64,000 nt of DNA from Ramazzottius varieornatus (taxonomy: Eukaryota > Tardigrada > Eutardigrada > Parachela > Ramazzottiidae). The stretch lies in assembly GCA_001949185.1 (NCBI GenBank), contig BDGG01000002.1, positions 341,783-405,782 of the forward strand. Direction: 5' to 3'. The translations under genes and the position numbers were made by a program. This document shows positions 11,701 through 22,637 of this stretch, one piece after another (the first letter of the stretch is position 1; every line of letters begins with the position of its first letter). The notes beneath the pieces are model-generated. The model was not told the origin of the DNA, did no database searches, and saw only the letters and a program-made list of their open reading frames with translations.

Positions 11701-13922
11701 TCCCAGCGTGACATTTTTTGCGGCTCGATATGCGGCAATGTTTAAGGCATCAAATAAACCATGACTATCTGGGACGGAATGTCTCCCTGTCAGTCTTAGT
11801 TCCCGAAATGGACGCTCGTATGTTTCCTTATTTTTTCAATATGACACTTTGCGTACATAATTAGGCCAACATGGCCCGATCCATTTTAGCGATAGTGTCG
11901 AACGACAGGATCTCTTGCTCGTTTGGGCAAAAGTCATAATGGCGGGCAAAACGACTTTGTAATCGATAGGGCCTTCCTCGGGAAAATTAAATGTGTATAA
12001 GCTCTCTGCAGCGACATTCTTCCAGCACATCAACCTCCACGATGGTTTGCCGACGGAAGCACCCGACCATCAAACCTCAACTGACGGCGCTAAATCCCTG
12101 CAGAATGTACACAAATCTTTATGGGCGGTGATTGTATGTCAAGGGAGATTAGCCAGTATTAAACGCGACACATGAATGACTTCTTATAATGTCTTTTTCA
12201 ATATCAAAAGCCACCACATTTGGGTCGCGCATGCCTCTGTCAACGTTCGGCTCGGTCTGAGCCAGAGTCAACATCGAGTAAGGCACTAAACAGCCGGAAA
12301 AACCTTCTGGTATTTTCTCAGGACCAAACATTGTCCATCAAGAGTTTGACTTCCCCACACGTTTTCATAGCGGTCTGTTCACCTCGGACGGACATGACAG
12401 ATGATACTTGTCAAGAGCGTGCCCCGTACAATACGCGCCGATGTTTGTCGCGGGAAAACCTCTCTTAGGCTGGACAAAGGCAAGCCGTAAAACTTGTAGA
12501 TAAACGCCGGGCTTCGACGGAAGGAAACAATCTCAGCGAACAGCGTGACGTCCGGGCTATTCATTCCATGGAACGGTTGGTATGACAAAGATTTCCGTTC
12601 CGCAGTTGGTTGATCACCGAGAGCTACTTGATACCACTCGACAGAAAATCCAGGCACCAAAACCATATCAGCAGGAAATATTGGGTCTACGGATATGCTG
12701 CGCGCTAAATCCTACAGTACAGTACAGCCGAGATTTCGTGCTTGCGGACATATATAAGGAATTCGTCGGTTTCACGGTATTTTTCTGCTAGTCAGCAACA
12801 ACTCGCGCGTGGTTCTAGACAGGGGACCTTTAATAGTAACGTAAAGGTATAGTTGGTGGAAAATCAACGTTTCATTTGACAAGAGAAAGATTTGTGAAGA
12901 AGGGTATAGGTAAACATCGTGGAACCTTGCAGTCATTGTATCTTTCACTGCAAGGACTTTTTGGTTTACTTAGCAATCACAACGACAACACAAGCCGCCA
13001 CTGTGGTCAGCTACTCTCGATAAGCCACTTGAGGGCTCCTATAAACCTCGTTTAGCCCTATTAGCTGCTCTCGCGACAGTTCTTCGCTAGATAAGCAGTT
13101 TGGTGTGTGGTAGCCGGCTAAACAGGCAGACATTGGTCCACGCCAGCACCTTCTCTCGGCATTTTTCCGCCGCAACTTGGTTATATTAAAACTAACTATT
13201 AGAACGTCGGCGCCTTTCTCTAAAGCACTGTTCGAACTCTCAGCGGCAAAAGTGATATGCACTGAAACAAAAGAGCAAACTAATCGTAATTTTGGCTGTT
13301 CTTACTTGCGCATAGGCCGCGATTTTCGAGGTTCTCACTGAACCTCGGAGTAATGGCGAACTTGTTCAACAACAGCTGCAGCTGAAGGTTCGCCGAAGCG
13401 TAAATAACCAGCTTTCCACTAGTCCTCCTTAACTTGTCACTTCATTTTGTGCTAATTGACTCGTTAAAGCGGACCAGCAACTCAAAACTGCATCACATCA
13501 GTTCAATTAAAAACCTATGCCCATCAGTTATGCGTGCCGACTGTCAAAACAAGAAGCCGCGTCAAGCCTTGAACAATCCTTCACATGCAATTACGCCTTT
13601 CTTGTTTTCGGGCAGTCGACCTGCCGTAATCTTTAACAATACTCGGCGAACTTTCACAAAATTTGAGGAAGATGCGCTTACCGGTTCCGGCGAAGATGGC
13701 GACGATGAGGAGTAATACTTTGAGGTTGGCTCGTAGAGCTCCGAACCAGCAGTCTTTGGTGCAGCCATTCTGCAGTCTCTTGGGTAGGCTTCTGATATAC
13801 TGGGCAGGCGACTGGCGAATGCGCGGATCATGAGGTTCCACATCCTTGGAATGCAACTCCAGTACTTCCCCCACCGGTTCGTCGGTGTCAAAGTGCGTGG
13901 CTTTATTGTTCAGATGAGCCAT
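8707..13922 (-). CDS. Excitatory amino acid transporter (SLC1 family)
   Basis: Sodium-coupled glutamate/aspartate transporter of the plasma membrane, 572 aa, 12 exons in transcript order: 13922-13682, 11252-10886, 10820-10615, 10531-10432, 10356-10251, 10146-9962, 9874-9849, 9775-9755, 9677-9590, 9228-9192, 9125-9028, 8950-8707. The N-terminal cytoplasmic part runs into TM1 ([12 protein letters not shown]). The TM2-TM3 block includes the conserved [14 protein letters not shown] long extracellular loop follows, with N-glycosylation sequons NVS and NRS. The re-entrant loop HP1 has the serine-rich [10 protein letters not shown] (about 379-388). TM7 has NMDG (415-418) for Na/substrate binding. 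HP2 has the GAAGVPQAG stretch, and TM8 has [12 protein letters not shown] with the substrate-contacting arginine. The C-terminus ends in hydrophobic residues plus His, possibly a PDZ ligand. Two exons are tiny (26 and 21 bases) but conserved in phase. Intron 1 is 2.4 kb. The identification is secure; the exact paralogue (EAAT1-3 type) is not. Confidence 0.95.
9362..9495. repeat. Dual-hairpin palindromic repeat in a transporter intron
   Basis: Two hairpin units: AGTGGCGCACGC... to GCGCGCCACTTGGG, then AAGTGGCGCGCC... to GTGCGTCACTTGG. The spacer between them contains AAGATTGTTTTTCC. It lies in the intron 9229-9589. Confidence 0.8.
11352..11433. repeat. Palindromic repeat remnant in transporter intron 1
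   Basis: Arms in the order GCGCGCCACTTG, AAGTGGCGCGAC and GTGCGCCACC are recognisable, though one arm is missing or decayed. It lies within the 2.4 kb first intron. Confidence 0.65.
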
Positions 13923-16027
13923 GGTCAAGCTTGCCTACCTGCTGCAGCTTCCACAATGATTCCACCGAGGTTTTTCTCACCGCGATTCTCAATAAAAGAT
14001 ACCCAACACAAGTGCAAAGCGTGACATTTGTAACAACAAAAGTAAGACACCCGACGCGGCGCAAACTACCGACAACACGCTGTGCCTGAATAAAAAAGCG
14101 CTGTGTAAACGGCTCAACTATATTTTTTCTACGCGTGGTCGCTTCGAGTGACATTTTCTCCTCTGAAGTTGTGCGCCAAAATACCCTAAGTCTCGAGCTT
14201 GGTTCGTACTGTACGAGCTGATTTGAGTGCAGCAGATATGTCAAACCGCGTGCCAGTACTCGTTGCTTGTCTGGAACCAAGTGTTGAAGCCTTACCCAAA
14301 GCAAAAGATGATTTGATGAGAGATACCGCTGAGTGCATGCAATAACGTTGCACTTTGTACGGCGACCTGATCTCTTCTTGTTTAACCACCAGCTATCATC
14401 GCCAATATAAAACGAGACAGTTTTCAGAGCCTGGGTGCGACCTGCGTTCCACGTTCGGTCTCATCAGCCGACTGGTTTCATTCAGCAGAGCATGACTATA
14501 CTCACAATGTCGACCAGCCAATAAAACACGTTGAGAATCGCTACTCAGCACCTTCTCCGTTCTACTCCGCTGCATCAGAAAAGAAAATTCCCCACATCTT
14601 ATATGGAAATATTGGGTTCCCGATTCATTCTGACGATACCATAGTTTTGCACAGCTGGACTCGCATCGATGATCAGCTATAACTTGAACAGTTATGCAAA
14701 CACTTTACACTACACACACGATGAGAAATTATGCGACAGGCTTTTTCGCTACGGCGGTACGGAAGCACGTACGTACTCTTTTTCGACGCTTCTCTACGGT
14801 TGATTTTCCATTTTGCCGTCCTTCTCGCCTGTTCGATAATTTCATCGTACGTGTACAGTACTGTCTCTACCACAATGGTGACAACCTCGGTATTTTCCCC
14901 GTAAAACTTCTTGATCAGCAGGGAAAATCAGCTTGTCTGTTATAGACGTGATTTCCTCCAGTGATTTTCCCCGAAAAATGTACCGGCTGGAAAATAGGAA
15001 CCTCTATTTGGGCTGTAACGAAGACTTTCGTACTTTGGCACTCTAAAGCAAGACCCGGGACTAGCGCACGGGAGAAGCCAACACGTTGCGCGCAGATCGG
15101 CAAACTAAGTGCTACAGCCTAAAGCCAGTACTGCAAACAACGCGTCAGTCGAATTATTTAATGAAGTGCTGAATGGAATGGCCAACCACCGGCGGTAACG
15201 CATTCCTCAAATTTGTTCCGCACAGCGTGGGTCCGACACGTTAAGAATTTAAATCTCCAATGCAAAATTGCGAATTTGCCTCACAAATTACCCAGCCAGC
15301 TGGACTTCTTGGCAGTTGCACACTGTCGGTAAAGAACGCCAGCGAACCATGCTTCGGTACAGTGGAAGAAATTTCTCTTGGACAACCTAAAATCACCGCC
15401 TGTGGAAAAGTTCGCCCCTAGGCCACGCGGTACTGACTCGACACACACTCGAAATAAACTCTAATAACGGACGGAAACATTACTTTCGGAACGAAGTGTT
15501 TGGATTTACTGCATGAAAGCAGCAAACTGAGCGAACTTTCCACAGATTTGACAATAATGATTAATGAATCAGCGTCCGCAGCAACGTCATCGTGGATGAG
15601 TTGGTCAAACCAGTGGGCTGGCTAAAGTACACAAGTCCAAGTACTAGTACTGCCAACACCGAGTACGTCGCCAGCCCTTTTGAGTAAGCCAGTGACGCGT
15701 GACGATCAGCTGTTCCAGTGACGTGACAACAAAACACTTGGCAAACAAGCACATCGCAGCATTCTCCACAAGAAAAACGACCGCGGTTTCCTCCGATTAT
15801 CACGTCGATCACCACTGACTCCAACATTTCTTATTAAATACAGACCACACTTGCGTGTTTCCGGCCGACCCTGCAAGTTACGGTTCAGCACAGGACGGCT
15901 ATTTCGAGCTGAGCATCCACACCGGACTATCTGTGTTATCCACTCTTTCTGACGTCAAGGCGGCCTCTTCCGGACGGAATCTTATTCCGCTTCATCAAGC
16001 GCGAAACGGAGAGATCATTTAGCCGAT
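13923..16027. other. Intergenic, upstream of the glutamate transporter
   Basis: Probable promoter and 5' UTR of the transporter (minus strand) plus the 5' flank of the LysM gene. A minus-strand open frame at 15561-15827 has one hydrophobic stretch but no family match or supporting start context, so I do not call it. Confidence 0.5.
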
Positions 16028-16417
16028 ATGAGCCTGTACGTCAATAGCCTCCTCGTTATCCTCGCAGCATGTGCCTGGACGGAAAGTCAGGCCAGCCAGG
16101 ACGCGGCGCCCGGATTCCGCTGTCAGTTCCACGTGGAAGCCAACACGGGCGAAACTTGCGAGAGAATTGCCACTGAACGCGGTGTCAGTATCTCCGAGAT
16201 TAAGAAATGGAATACGGACTGCTCAAGCATCAGACTAGGTGATCCTGTTTGTGTTCTGGCTGTAGATATGCCGACGAGTGGCAGGGAGTCGGGAAGGGGA
16301 GGCTTGACACCAGCGCGTTCGGGCAGTGACGATTCCACCGGAAGTGGCATGTCACGGGGAAGTGGAGATCGTCATGATCACAAAGAAACCATCGTCCGCG
16401 ACGCCCGACCAACTTAA
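16028..16417 (+). CDS. Small secreted protein with one cysteine-bearing LysM domain
   Basis: A single-exon frame of 129 aa. The first 20-24 residues form a signal peptide (hydrophobic core SLLVILAACAW). Residues about 32-78 form a LysM fold: a GETC turn, then ERIATERGVSISEI and the KKWN helix end, then the GDPVCVL strand. Four cysteines at 32, 43, 64 and 74 sit where secreted plant and fungal LysM modules carry disulfide cysteines, and unlike the intracellular LysM of OXR1. The remainder (79-129) is a Gly/Ser/Arg/Asp-rich disordered tail without cysteine. LysM modules bind N-acetylglucosamine polymers, so an extracellular chitin- or peptidoglycan-binding role is inferred, for example in cuticle or immunity. 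There is no catalytic domain. The start is the only ATG that gives a leader. Neighbours give no functional hint. Confidence 0.75.
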   Translation: MSLYVNSLLVILAACAWTESQASQDAAPGFRCQFHVEANTGETCERIATERGVSISEIKKWNTDCSSIRLGDPVCVLAVDMPTSGRESGRGGLTPARSGSDDSTGSGMSRGSGDRHDHKETIVRDARPT

Positions 16418-17365
16418 CTTCTTTTCAGCTCACCACCTTGCCTTTCTCTTCCCGTAATACTCGGCAAAAAAGTACCTGTACGAACATTTTGGCATACCTG
16501 AAAGGGTTTCCTTTCCGTGGTCACAAGCCGACAAGCTGTACGATCGGTGCTTCTTTCCCTAATCGATGCGTTTCCTTTCCGCGAAGGTTCTTTCCTGTCC
16601 ACAAATTCTTTCTTGTCCACAAACGAAATATAAAACTGACGATGAATACTCATGATGTTCTTCCGTTCATAAAATGGTTCGGAAGTCGGCTCTTGTGTTC
16701 CGAAGAGACACGACTAACCCGGTGCGAAGCGGTAAATGCGGCTGTGGCGAGCATGCGAAGCGGATCCGTCTGTATACGTCATGCACGTGTTTTAAGTTCG
16801 TACGGCCCCACCGATTCTTGTCTCTTTCCCACAAACTCACGTGCGGTTGGTTTTGCATGACCGAATACCACACCTTCTACGTCAGAACGGGACCATGTCG
16901 ATGCATAGCGTCCCATGAGTGGTTTCTGCTATGGCTGTCCCTACAGATTATGGCCGTTATGCGCATCTTTCCTTGCAGTAAATGAGCCAGCCGAACTGGA
17001 GAGAGGTGCGTTGCGTCATAGATTCCGATGTTGTGCTTTTCATCATCAGCTTTCTGTTGGCCTCCCTTGACTTCGTTCGTTTCTGCTCTTTCTCGTCGGA
17101 TGTTGTTTCGCTCTGCCCTCCCTGAATCTTCTTCCTACAAATCTAGACATCTCCGTGGAATCCTCTCATCCACGAAGACGTGCGTGCTTGCATCCCGCTT
17201 CGCGGTAAGTCAGCCACTTCTTAGTTGCGGTCCGACGGAGTGACTCTATCATGGCTCAGTTGCAGTGCGCACACGAGTGATACGATCATTTCCGTGTTTG
17301 TTTGCGCAGGTATCGCTGCCCGGACTTCAAGGCATCCATCGCTGAACGTCGGACCAGAGAAGAGC
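16418..17365. other. Intergenic and probable 5' UTR of the RRM gene
   Basis: No gene is recognised from 16.4 to 17.2 kb. A likely 3' splice site (TTTGCGCAG ending at 17310) suggests that the stretch 17311-17365 is a non-coding part of the first coding exon of the RRM gene. Confidence 0.5.
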
Positions 17366-19434
17366 ATGGCTTCAGGTGCAGAATCGGACACAGAAGATCT
17401 CCTGCCCGGAGCTCCGTTCAGACCAAGGGCTGGCAAGAAGAGAGAGTCAACGATGGACTGCCTGAACCGAATCATTCCCCCGAAGCAAGCAAGTACCAAG
17501 CACACAGACACTCGATCCTTGAAGGTGTATGGTAAGCAGCTCAAGGAGAACCCTACTGCTTTACAGTCCTTTGGGATGGTTCGTAAGGGTGAGGAAATCA
17601 AACGAGTGGAAGCTGTTGCTCCAGACGTTCCTTCCGCTCTGATTTCTCCCCCGAAATTCTTGAACTGGTTCCAGCGGGAAGCTTTGAAAGTAAGTGATGA
17701 ATATTTTCTTTGGTCACTCTTACGTCTCGTCTCCATGGAGGGACTTCTGGTTGGATTTGAGTATTATATTGTTGATTTCCAGAGAGAGAAAGAGAAGGCT
17801 TTGAAGGAGCCATCCACTTCGCCTCTTCAACGTCCGCTGTCGACAACCTTCATGGACCAAGACGATCGGGACATCCACGGGAACGGTGGAGGACGAGTTG
17901 GTAGTCCCGCAGTGGAAGACGAGGAGGTGGTCGATGCGGATGTGATCGAGCAATTGAGTCAGCTGGCGGTGGATCCTCGCGCAAGTCCTGATTTCACGTC
18001 CTCTGACACCTTTCAACAGTTACTTTCTTCTGCTGGTCAGATGTCAAGTGTTGGAGTCTCTTTCCAGACTGCTATCACCGATTCAGTGAAAAACGAGGTT
18101 GAAATTTCACACGTGCCAACAATGCCGTAATTTTACGAATGTTCTATTCGGGTTTTCCTTCCTTCCAGACGCCTTTTTCTTCACTGAAATTCATGCTGGC
18201 CATGCGCCAGAAAGTGACGATCTTTTTCCACAACTTATCTCCGGACGTCCAAGCTGCAAATATCGAGGTAGGCACTGGTTATCTTCCCGTTCTTTGCCTC
18301 CACCATGATTTTTCTTCATGGGAATCCGTCACAGTTTCGAAGTTTAGCTTTGTGCGCCACTTGATCGGGGCGGCTAACAGTCTGTAATTTTTCGCCCATG
18401 GACGTTTGATAGACGTGGGTTATCAGTCGTGACTCATGAGTTATTTCCCTGATGGAATGCTTGTATCGTTTGTAGGCGTTGGTTGAGAAGTTTGGCACAT
18501 ACTTCAACTGCCAAATTCTGATGGATGTGGACGAGAAGGGCAAAGAGGTGCCGACCGGATACGCCGTCATTGACGTGCTCAGCATGGAAGCAGCGGAACG
18601 AATCATCCGCCAAGTCCACCTTCGCCATCAACTCTTCGGTAACGGGTTTCATCTACTTTTCCCTAGCTGCTGAAAAATTTTGATTCGAAAGGCCTGATTC
18701 CTCAAATAGTATCCTTCCTGGAAACCTGAAGAATTACCAGAAATATCAGTAGAACATGAAAAGGTAAAATGGGACTCTACGAGATCGTTGTCGCAAGTGG
18801 CGCACGCTGTCAGCCAATACCAGTCAACACGTGCGCCACTTGGGAATTCGAGATTGTTTGCTGAGCTCGTAAACGCACTAAAATCGGACTCAAGATCAAA
18901 TTCTGTAGTGTTTTCTTGGATTGTAAATTTCACCAGCCTGGATATGACTTTCATCTGTCCCTGTGTGATTTGGCAGGTCGTCCTGTCAGCGTCGGAATGG
19001 AACGCAACAGCGTGACGGAAGGACGCTCGGCGCCGCCGCTTGACGAGACGATCAGTCCAGCTTGTGTCGCCGTCACGTTCCCCGCACATGAACAGCGAGC
19101 TGCGGTCAAGTCCCAAGCTTGTTCACAGCACTCTCCTCCTCGGCGACCGGAATTGATGACTGCGGCTGCTCCACAAACTTACGCAGAAGCTCCTGGCCGA
19201 GTCCTGAAGTCTTCCGAGGCCGCCAACCGTCCAGCTGCAGCAGTCGTACCGGAAGTAAAGGCAGCGCGCCAAAAGATCCCCTTGGCCTCTGGAGCAGGTG
19301 AGGTTCGTAAATGTTACGACGACCGGAATAGAATAAAGATGACACATGACGATATGGACCGAGATCTGGACATTTATCGAAATAGGGTCGGTGAAGAACG
19401 ACGACCGTTTACTCCTCGCGTCTCTCAATATTAA
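17366..19434 (+). CDS. RRM-domain protein, orphan
   Basis: A 452 aa model in five exons: 17366-17689, 17783-18097, 18169-18267, 18476-18638, 18977-19434. The N-terminal half is polar and acidic, with a conserved-looking core SPPKFLNWFQREALK at the end of exon 1. Exons 3-4 encode an RNA-recognition motif. Strand 1 is VTIFFHNLSPD, followed by helix ALVEKFGTYF, strands NCQILMDVDEKG and GYAVIDVL, helix SMEAAERIIRQ and a final strand around GRPVSV. Aromatics expected at RNP1 are weak (TGYAVIDV), so RNA binding may be atypical. The C-terminal 150 residues are Ala/Pro/Arg-rich and disordered, and end in a charged DRDLDIYRNR stretch. I do not recognise a named family. The donor of exon 2 (GTTGAA) is weak but keeps phase. 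Alternative 5' extension is possible because the frame stays open upstream. Two copies of the palindromic repeat sit in its introns. Confidence 0.7.
18351..18365. repeat. Solo arm of the palindromic repeat
   Basis: TGTGCGCCACTTGAT matches one arm only. It lies in the intron 18268-18475 of the RRM gene and is probably a decayed copy. Confidence 0.45.
18794..18844. repeat. Single-hairpin copy of the palindromic repeat
   Basis: CAAGTGGCGCACGC at the left pairs with CGTGCGCCACTTGG at the right around a short loop containing CAGCC. The flank carries GAGCTCGT as in other copies. It lies in the intron 18639-18976. Confidence 0.8.
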
Positions 19435-20132
19435 CGTATATATTCCGATAGTTAGAAACTTGACTTCTCCATTTATATAGCTTCTTCAGAAGACTTCCGC
19501 GAACTTAGCTATGTATTTTAGGGCTTTTGTTTCTTGATTAGAGGACTTTCATAGTGTCAAAGTCTTTTATAGATTCTTTTGTTTTTTACATCGTGAGCTT
19601 CCTCTTTGATGGCATTTCCTTGTTGAGCAGAGACCAAAGTATCTTTTGTTGAACTTTCATCGATCTTGTTTTGGACGTTCGGTAGTGCAAGTCGTGTTTC
19701 AATGGCAAACTTACAGTATGATAAATTTTGGACGCTTGTTCTTAATCATGTACCAGTCTTTTTGCTTGTTATTGAACGGTTCAGACAACCTTCGATAAGT
19801 GCAGATTCGAACGCGAAGACAAAAGGCAGCTGGTGTGTTGGTATGCTCTTACGAACAAACTGCGGCGCATCGTTCTGGATCTTCCACTTGTTCGGCCTCC
19901 AAGAAGCCAGATGAGCCATGGTGAACATGAAATTTGCCACCGGAGATATTCCACCTTGGGCAAAAGTCAGCTCGATTGTGCTTTGCTCCAGTTTGAAATT
20001 ACGTTTAAAAAACCGGGGAGATCTTCTTTTATATTCGTTTGTTTTGTGGATATATTCCCGCTGCTCTGTCCTATACAATCTCCATTGTCAGATTTAGCTG
20101 GAAAATCTGTTGAATAATTCGCTGGGGAAAAA
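19435..20132. other. Intergenic, nothing recognised
   Basis: AT-richer sequence following the RRM gene stop, probably its 3' UTR and the promoter of the next gene. No frame with family resemblance is present. Confidence 0.5.
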
Positions 20133-20801
20133 ATGGAGGCTGCGTGGATAATTATTTTTGTGGTCTGCGTGGCGCTTGTGGAGTCTTCGATGACGAACAG
20201 CACCTGTAAGAACTTCCAGCACTGTTTCTGCTGATAGCTTCCGCTATTTTTCACGATGTGGGATTCTCTTGCAGACACTGCCCATCGCGGCGATTATTGC
20301 ATGGCCAACATCAATTGTCGCGATACCGGACTGGTTCGTTTTCATTTTGTTCATCAACATTGACACTTATGCCTTGGCACTTGAAAACATTCGATCTTCC
20401 CTGTTTTCAGACATGTACAGGAGCCAAATGCGTCTGTTATATGGATATAGCAGAAAGTGTTGCCAGATACTGGGTACGCTCAATTGAAAATTTGCTGCAT
20501 TCCCACTGGGCTTGTTTGGGCAAGAGTCGTCGCCCGCTTGAATAAATATTCGGTACCAAATCTGTAGGCTTGTAATGTGGATCAAGACTGCCCGATAATG
20601 AATGAGATGGGTAGCGAGAAACGCATGGAGATGGTTGGCGCAGACGAGAAGGATACAGAGACCGTCGACGCTCCTCTGGGGGCGCCACTGAAGGAACTCC
20701 AGTGTATTGCCTCCACCGAATGCCCCTTGGTCGAAGGATTTACCGGATACTGCAATGTCGATCGCGGTAATTTCAATAACGGCAAGATCGATCGACGATG
20801 A
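20133..20801 (+). CDS. Small secreted cysteine-rich protein (tentative model)
   Basis: A proposed 142 aa protein from exons 20133-20205, 20275-20333, 20411-20473 and 20568-20801; phases agree throughout. Residues 1-20 form a signal peptide (AAWIIIFVVCVALV). The mature part has ten cysteines. The first cluster follows C-x5-C-x6-C-x4-C-x-C (DYCMANINC, LTC, KCVC), and the second repeats the motif C-x4-DCP / C-x4-ECP and ends GYC. This spacing recalls EGF-like or EB modules of nematode and arthropod secreted proteins, but I cannot assign a family. The middle of exon 4 is acidic and lacks cysteine. The exon 2 donor (GTTCGT) is weak. If exon 3 is not spliced at 20473 the protein would instead run to a stop at 20545, giving 88 aa. 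A longer antisense frame (20367-20936) overlaps and is taken as a shadow. Confidence 0.45.
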
Positions 20802-21349
20802 AGATATCTGGCTGGTTTTCTCCAGCTTGCGGACACCCAAAATCTGTGATAAGGAATGTGCTGTAATACCGAAAGCTGCGATGACCGCAGGCCCAGTAAA
20901 TAAATAAAATGACAGTGATAAACGAGGAAATTTCACAGCGCGAAGTCGGTATGTTTCAATCGCAAGAAATGTTATTCTGACTTTTGCTCATCTGTGTACA
21001 TGTCTACTGTGTGACATTTCCTCAGAGGAAAGGTTTTGATTGTGCCTGATGGTTCTGATGTCCCGGCCGGCGCCAACGTTGACTTGTTGTGGAGAATCAA
21101 TTTCCCAGAACAGGTTCCGAACATCCATCTAGCTGCAGGCGCTGCTGCAGCGTATCACGAGATATAGAAGGTGCTCGAGGAGGCACAAAGGGTAGTGTGA
21201 CAAGCATTCATGAAACTTACAATAGCTTTCAGGTAGATTGATGCAATCCTTGAGACAACGCTTTCCTAACTCCGCAACCACTCCGCAAATCTATAAGATA
21301 AGAAAAGCAGAGATTCATTCGCTTATTGCATCCGACATTAACTGGAAAA
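20802..21349. other. Intergenic before the proline-rich gene
   Basis: A possible two-exon fragment (about 20911-20951 joined to about 21028-21168) could encode roughly 58 aa. It needs an unusual CAGAG acceptor and has no family resemblance, so it is not called. Otherwise nothing is seen. Confidence 0.35.
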
Positions 21350-22522
21350 ATGATCTTACTGAAGGGACTATGTATGGCGCTTGTGGTGCATGCAGTATTG
21401 GGTCTACCTTTGAAAAATCCTCGTCCGTTGTTTGACGATCCAGACCAAGATGCTGGAACGCCAGGGGACATGCAGTCCGGTGCTGCATCCTCGATAAAAC
21501 CAAAGCCTTATCTAGACGCGAACCATGGACCTCCACTCCAGAAGCCGGACGACAAGAAGCCGCCACCTCCAGCCACCGAAGACGAACAGGCTCAAGGGCC
21601 AGATCGTCCACCGCCCAAAGGTAAGGATGACCAGAAGGCGAATTCACCACCACCTCCAAAGGGAAAAGAAGACAAAGGCAAAGAGCCACCGCCTACACCA
21701 CCTCTTGAAGATGCCCCGGAGGAAGATCATGAAGGTCCGCCACCGCCGCCACTACCCGGCCACAATCGACCTCCACCACCGCCTCCTCCACCTCATGGAA
21801 AGGATGAAACTCCGCCACCAAAGCCCGAAGACACAGACCGTGATCTTGAGGAGAACGACGAGTCACCACCGCCACCCGCGCCACATGGACCCAAGGGAGC
21901 GCCACCGAAAGGAAAGGATGACAAAAAGAAACCTCCGCCCCCACCAAAGCGTGATGACAAAACTACAGAAAAGAGCGAGGCTCCGCCACCACCGCCACCA
22001 CCTGGGCACGGTCACCCACCCGCGCCGCCACCCCCACTCGGCCACCCGCATCCGCCGCCGCCGCCGAAAGACGATGACAGCAATGCGCCACCTCCTCCAC
22101 CACCGCCACCAAAGGCCAAGGATAAGCAGAAGAAACCGCCACCCCCCAAACCTCACGACGATAAGCCTGAAGGAGATGCCACACCGTTACGGAAGCCCGA
22201 TATTGACGACGATAGAGATGCACCACCTCCTCCTCCGCCTCACGGTAAAGGTAAAAAGCACCCGCCTCCTCCGCCGCCGCCACCGCAACCTCATAACGAT
22301 GATGCCCATGGAGGGGATGCACCACCACCGCCCCCATCGCATGACGAGCATGGTGATCAACACCATGACGCACCACCTCCTCCAGCATCGAATGGAAAAG
22401 ACGAAGCCGGACCGCCACCACCGATTGAAAAAGGGAAGGACGACAAAGGCAGAGCGCCGAAGGGAAGGAAGCCTCCATCACCGCAGCCGGAAGACCCGGA
22501 CAGCGGAGCGCCACCAGTTTGA
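21350..22522 (+). CDS. Secreted proline-rich low-complexity protein
   Basis: An intronless 390 aa frame. The start at 21350 gives a clean signal peptide (MILLKGLCMALVVHAVLGLP). An upstream in-frame ATG at 21326 would bury the leader, so I prefer the inner one. The mature chain is built almost only of proline, lysine, aspartate, glutamate, glycine and histidine. It contains many runs of four to eight prolines separated by charged blocks such as KGKDDQK, HDEHGDQ and KDDDSN, and no cysteine after the leader. This is an intrinsically disordered polyampholyte with polyproline-II blocks. Such proteins occur in cuticle, silk, adhesive and shell matrices, and in stress-protective secretions. No catalytic domain is present and the function is unknown. 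The long antisense frame (21963-22514 minus) is a composition shadow. Lack of introns contrasts with most neighbours. Confidence 0.8.
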   Translation: MILLKGLCMALVVHAVLGLPLKNPRPLFDDPDQDAGTPGDMQSGAASSIKPKPYLDANHGPPLQKPDDKKPPPPATEDEQAQGPDRPPPKGKDDQKANSPPPPKGKEDKGKEPPPTPPLEDAPEEDHEGPPPPPLPGHNRPPPPPPPPHGKDETPPPKPEDTDRDLEENDESPPPPAPHGPKGAPPKGKDDKKKPPPPPKRDDKTTEKSEAPPPPPPPGHGHPPAPPPPLGHPHPPPPPKDDDSNAPPPPPPPPKAKDKQKKPPPPKPHDDKPEGDATPLRKPDIDDDRDAPPPPPPHGKGKKHPPPPPPPPQPHNDDAHGGDAPPPPPSHDEHGDQHHDAPPPPASNGKDEAGPPPPIEKGKDDKGRAPKGRKPPSPQPEDPDSGAPPV

Positions 22523-22631
22523 AAAATTATACCGTGCAAACCTTGACTGAAACAAACCTGGGTTGTTGTAGTTGTTAGGGACAGCGAAAGTTACTGAACT
22601 TCGTTGATAGCTTTGCAACTGTCATTCTTTG

Positions 22632-22637
22632 TTTATT
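22632..22637 (-). promoter_or_regulatory. Candidate polyadenylation signal of the GluCl gene
   Basis: TTTATT on the plus strand reads AATAAA on the minus strand, about 165 bases past the GluCl stop at 22802. Confidence 0.4.

Noticed and set aside
15561-15827. Minus-strand frame of 88 codons with one hydrophobic segment
   Set aside because: No leader at its start, no family resemblance and no splice partners; the evidence is too weak.
20367-20936. 189-codon minus-strand frame with a hydrophobic start
   Set aside because: It overlaps the cysteine-rich exons on the other strand and shows no domain or conserved spacing.
21963-22514. 183-codon minus-strand frame
   Set aside because: It is the antisense of a GC-rich proline-codon repeat, where stops are rare by composition.
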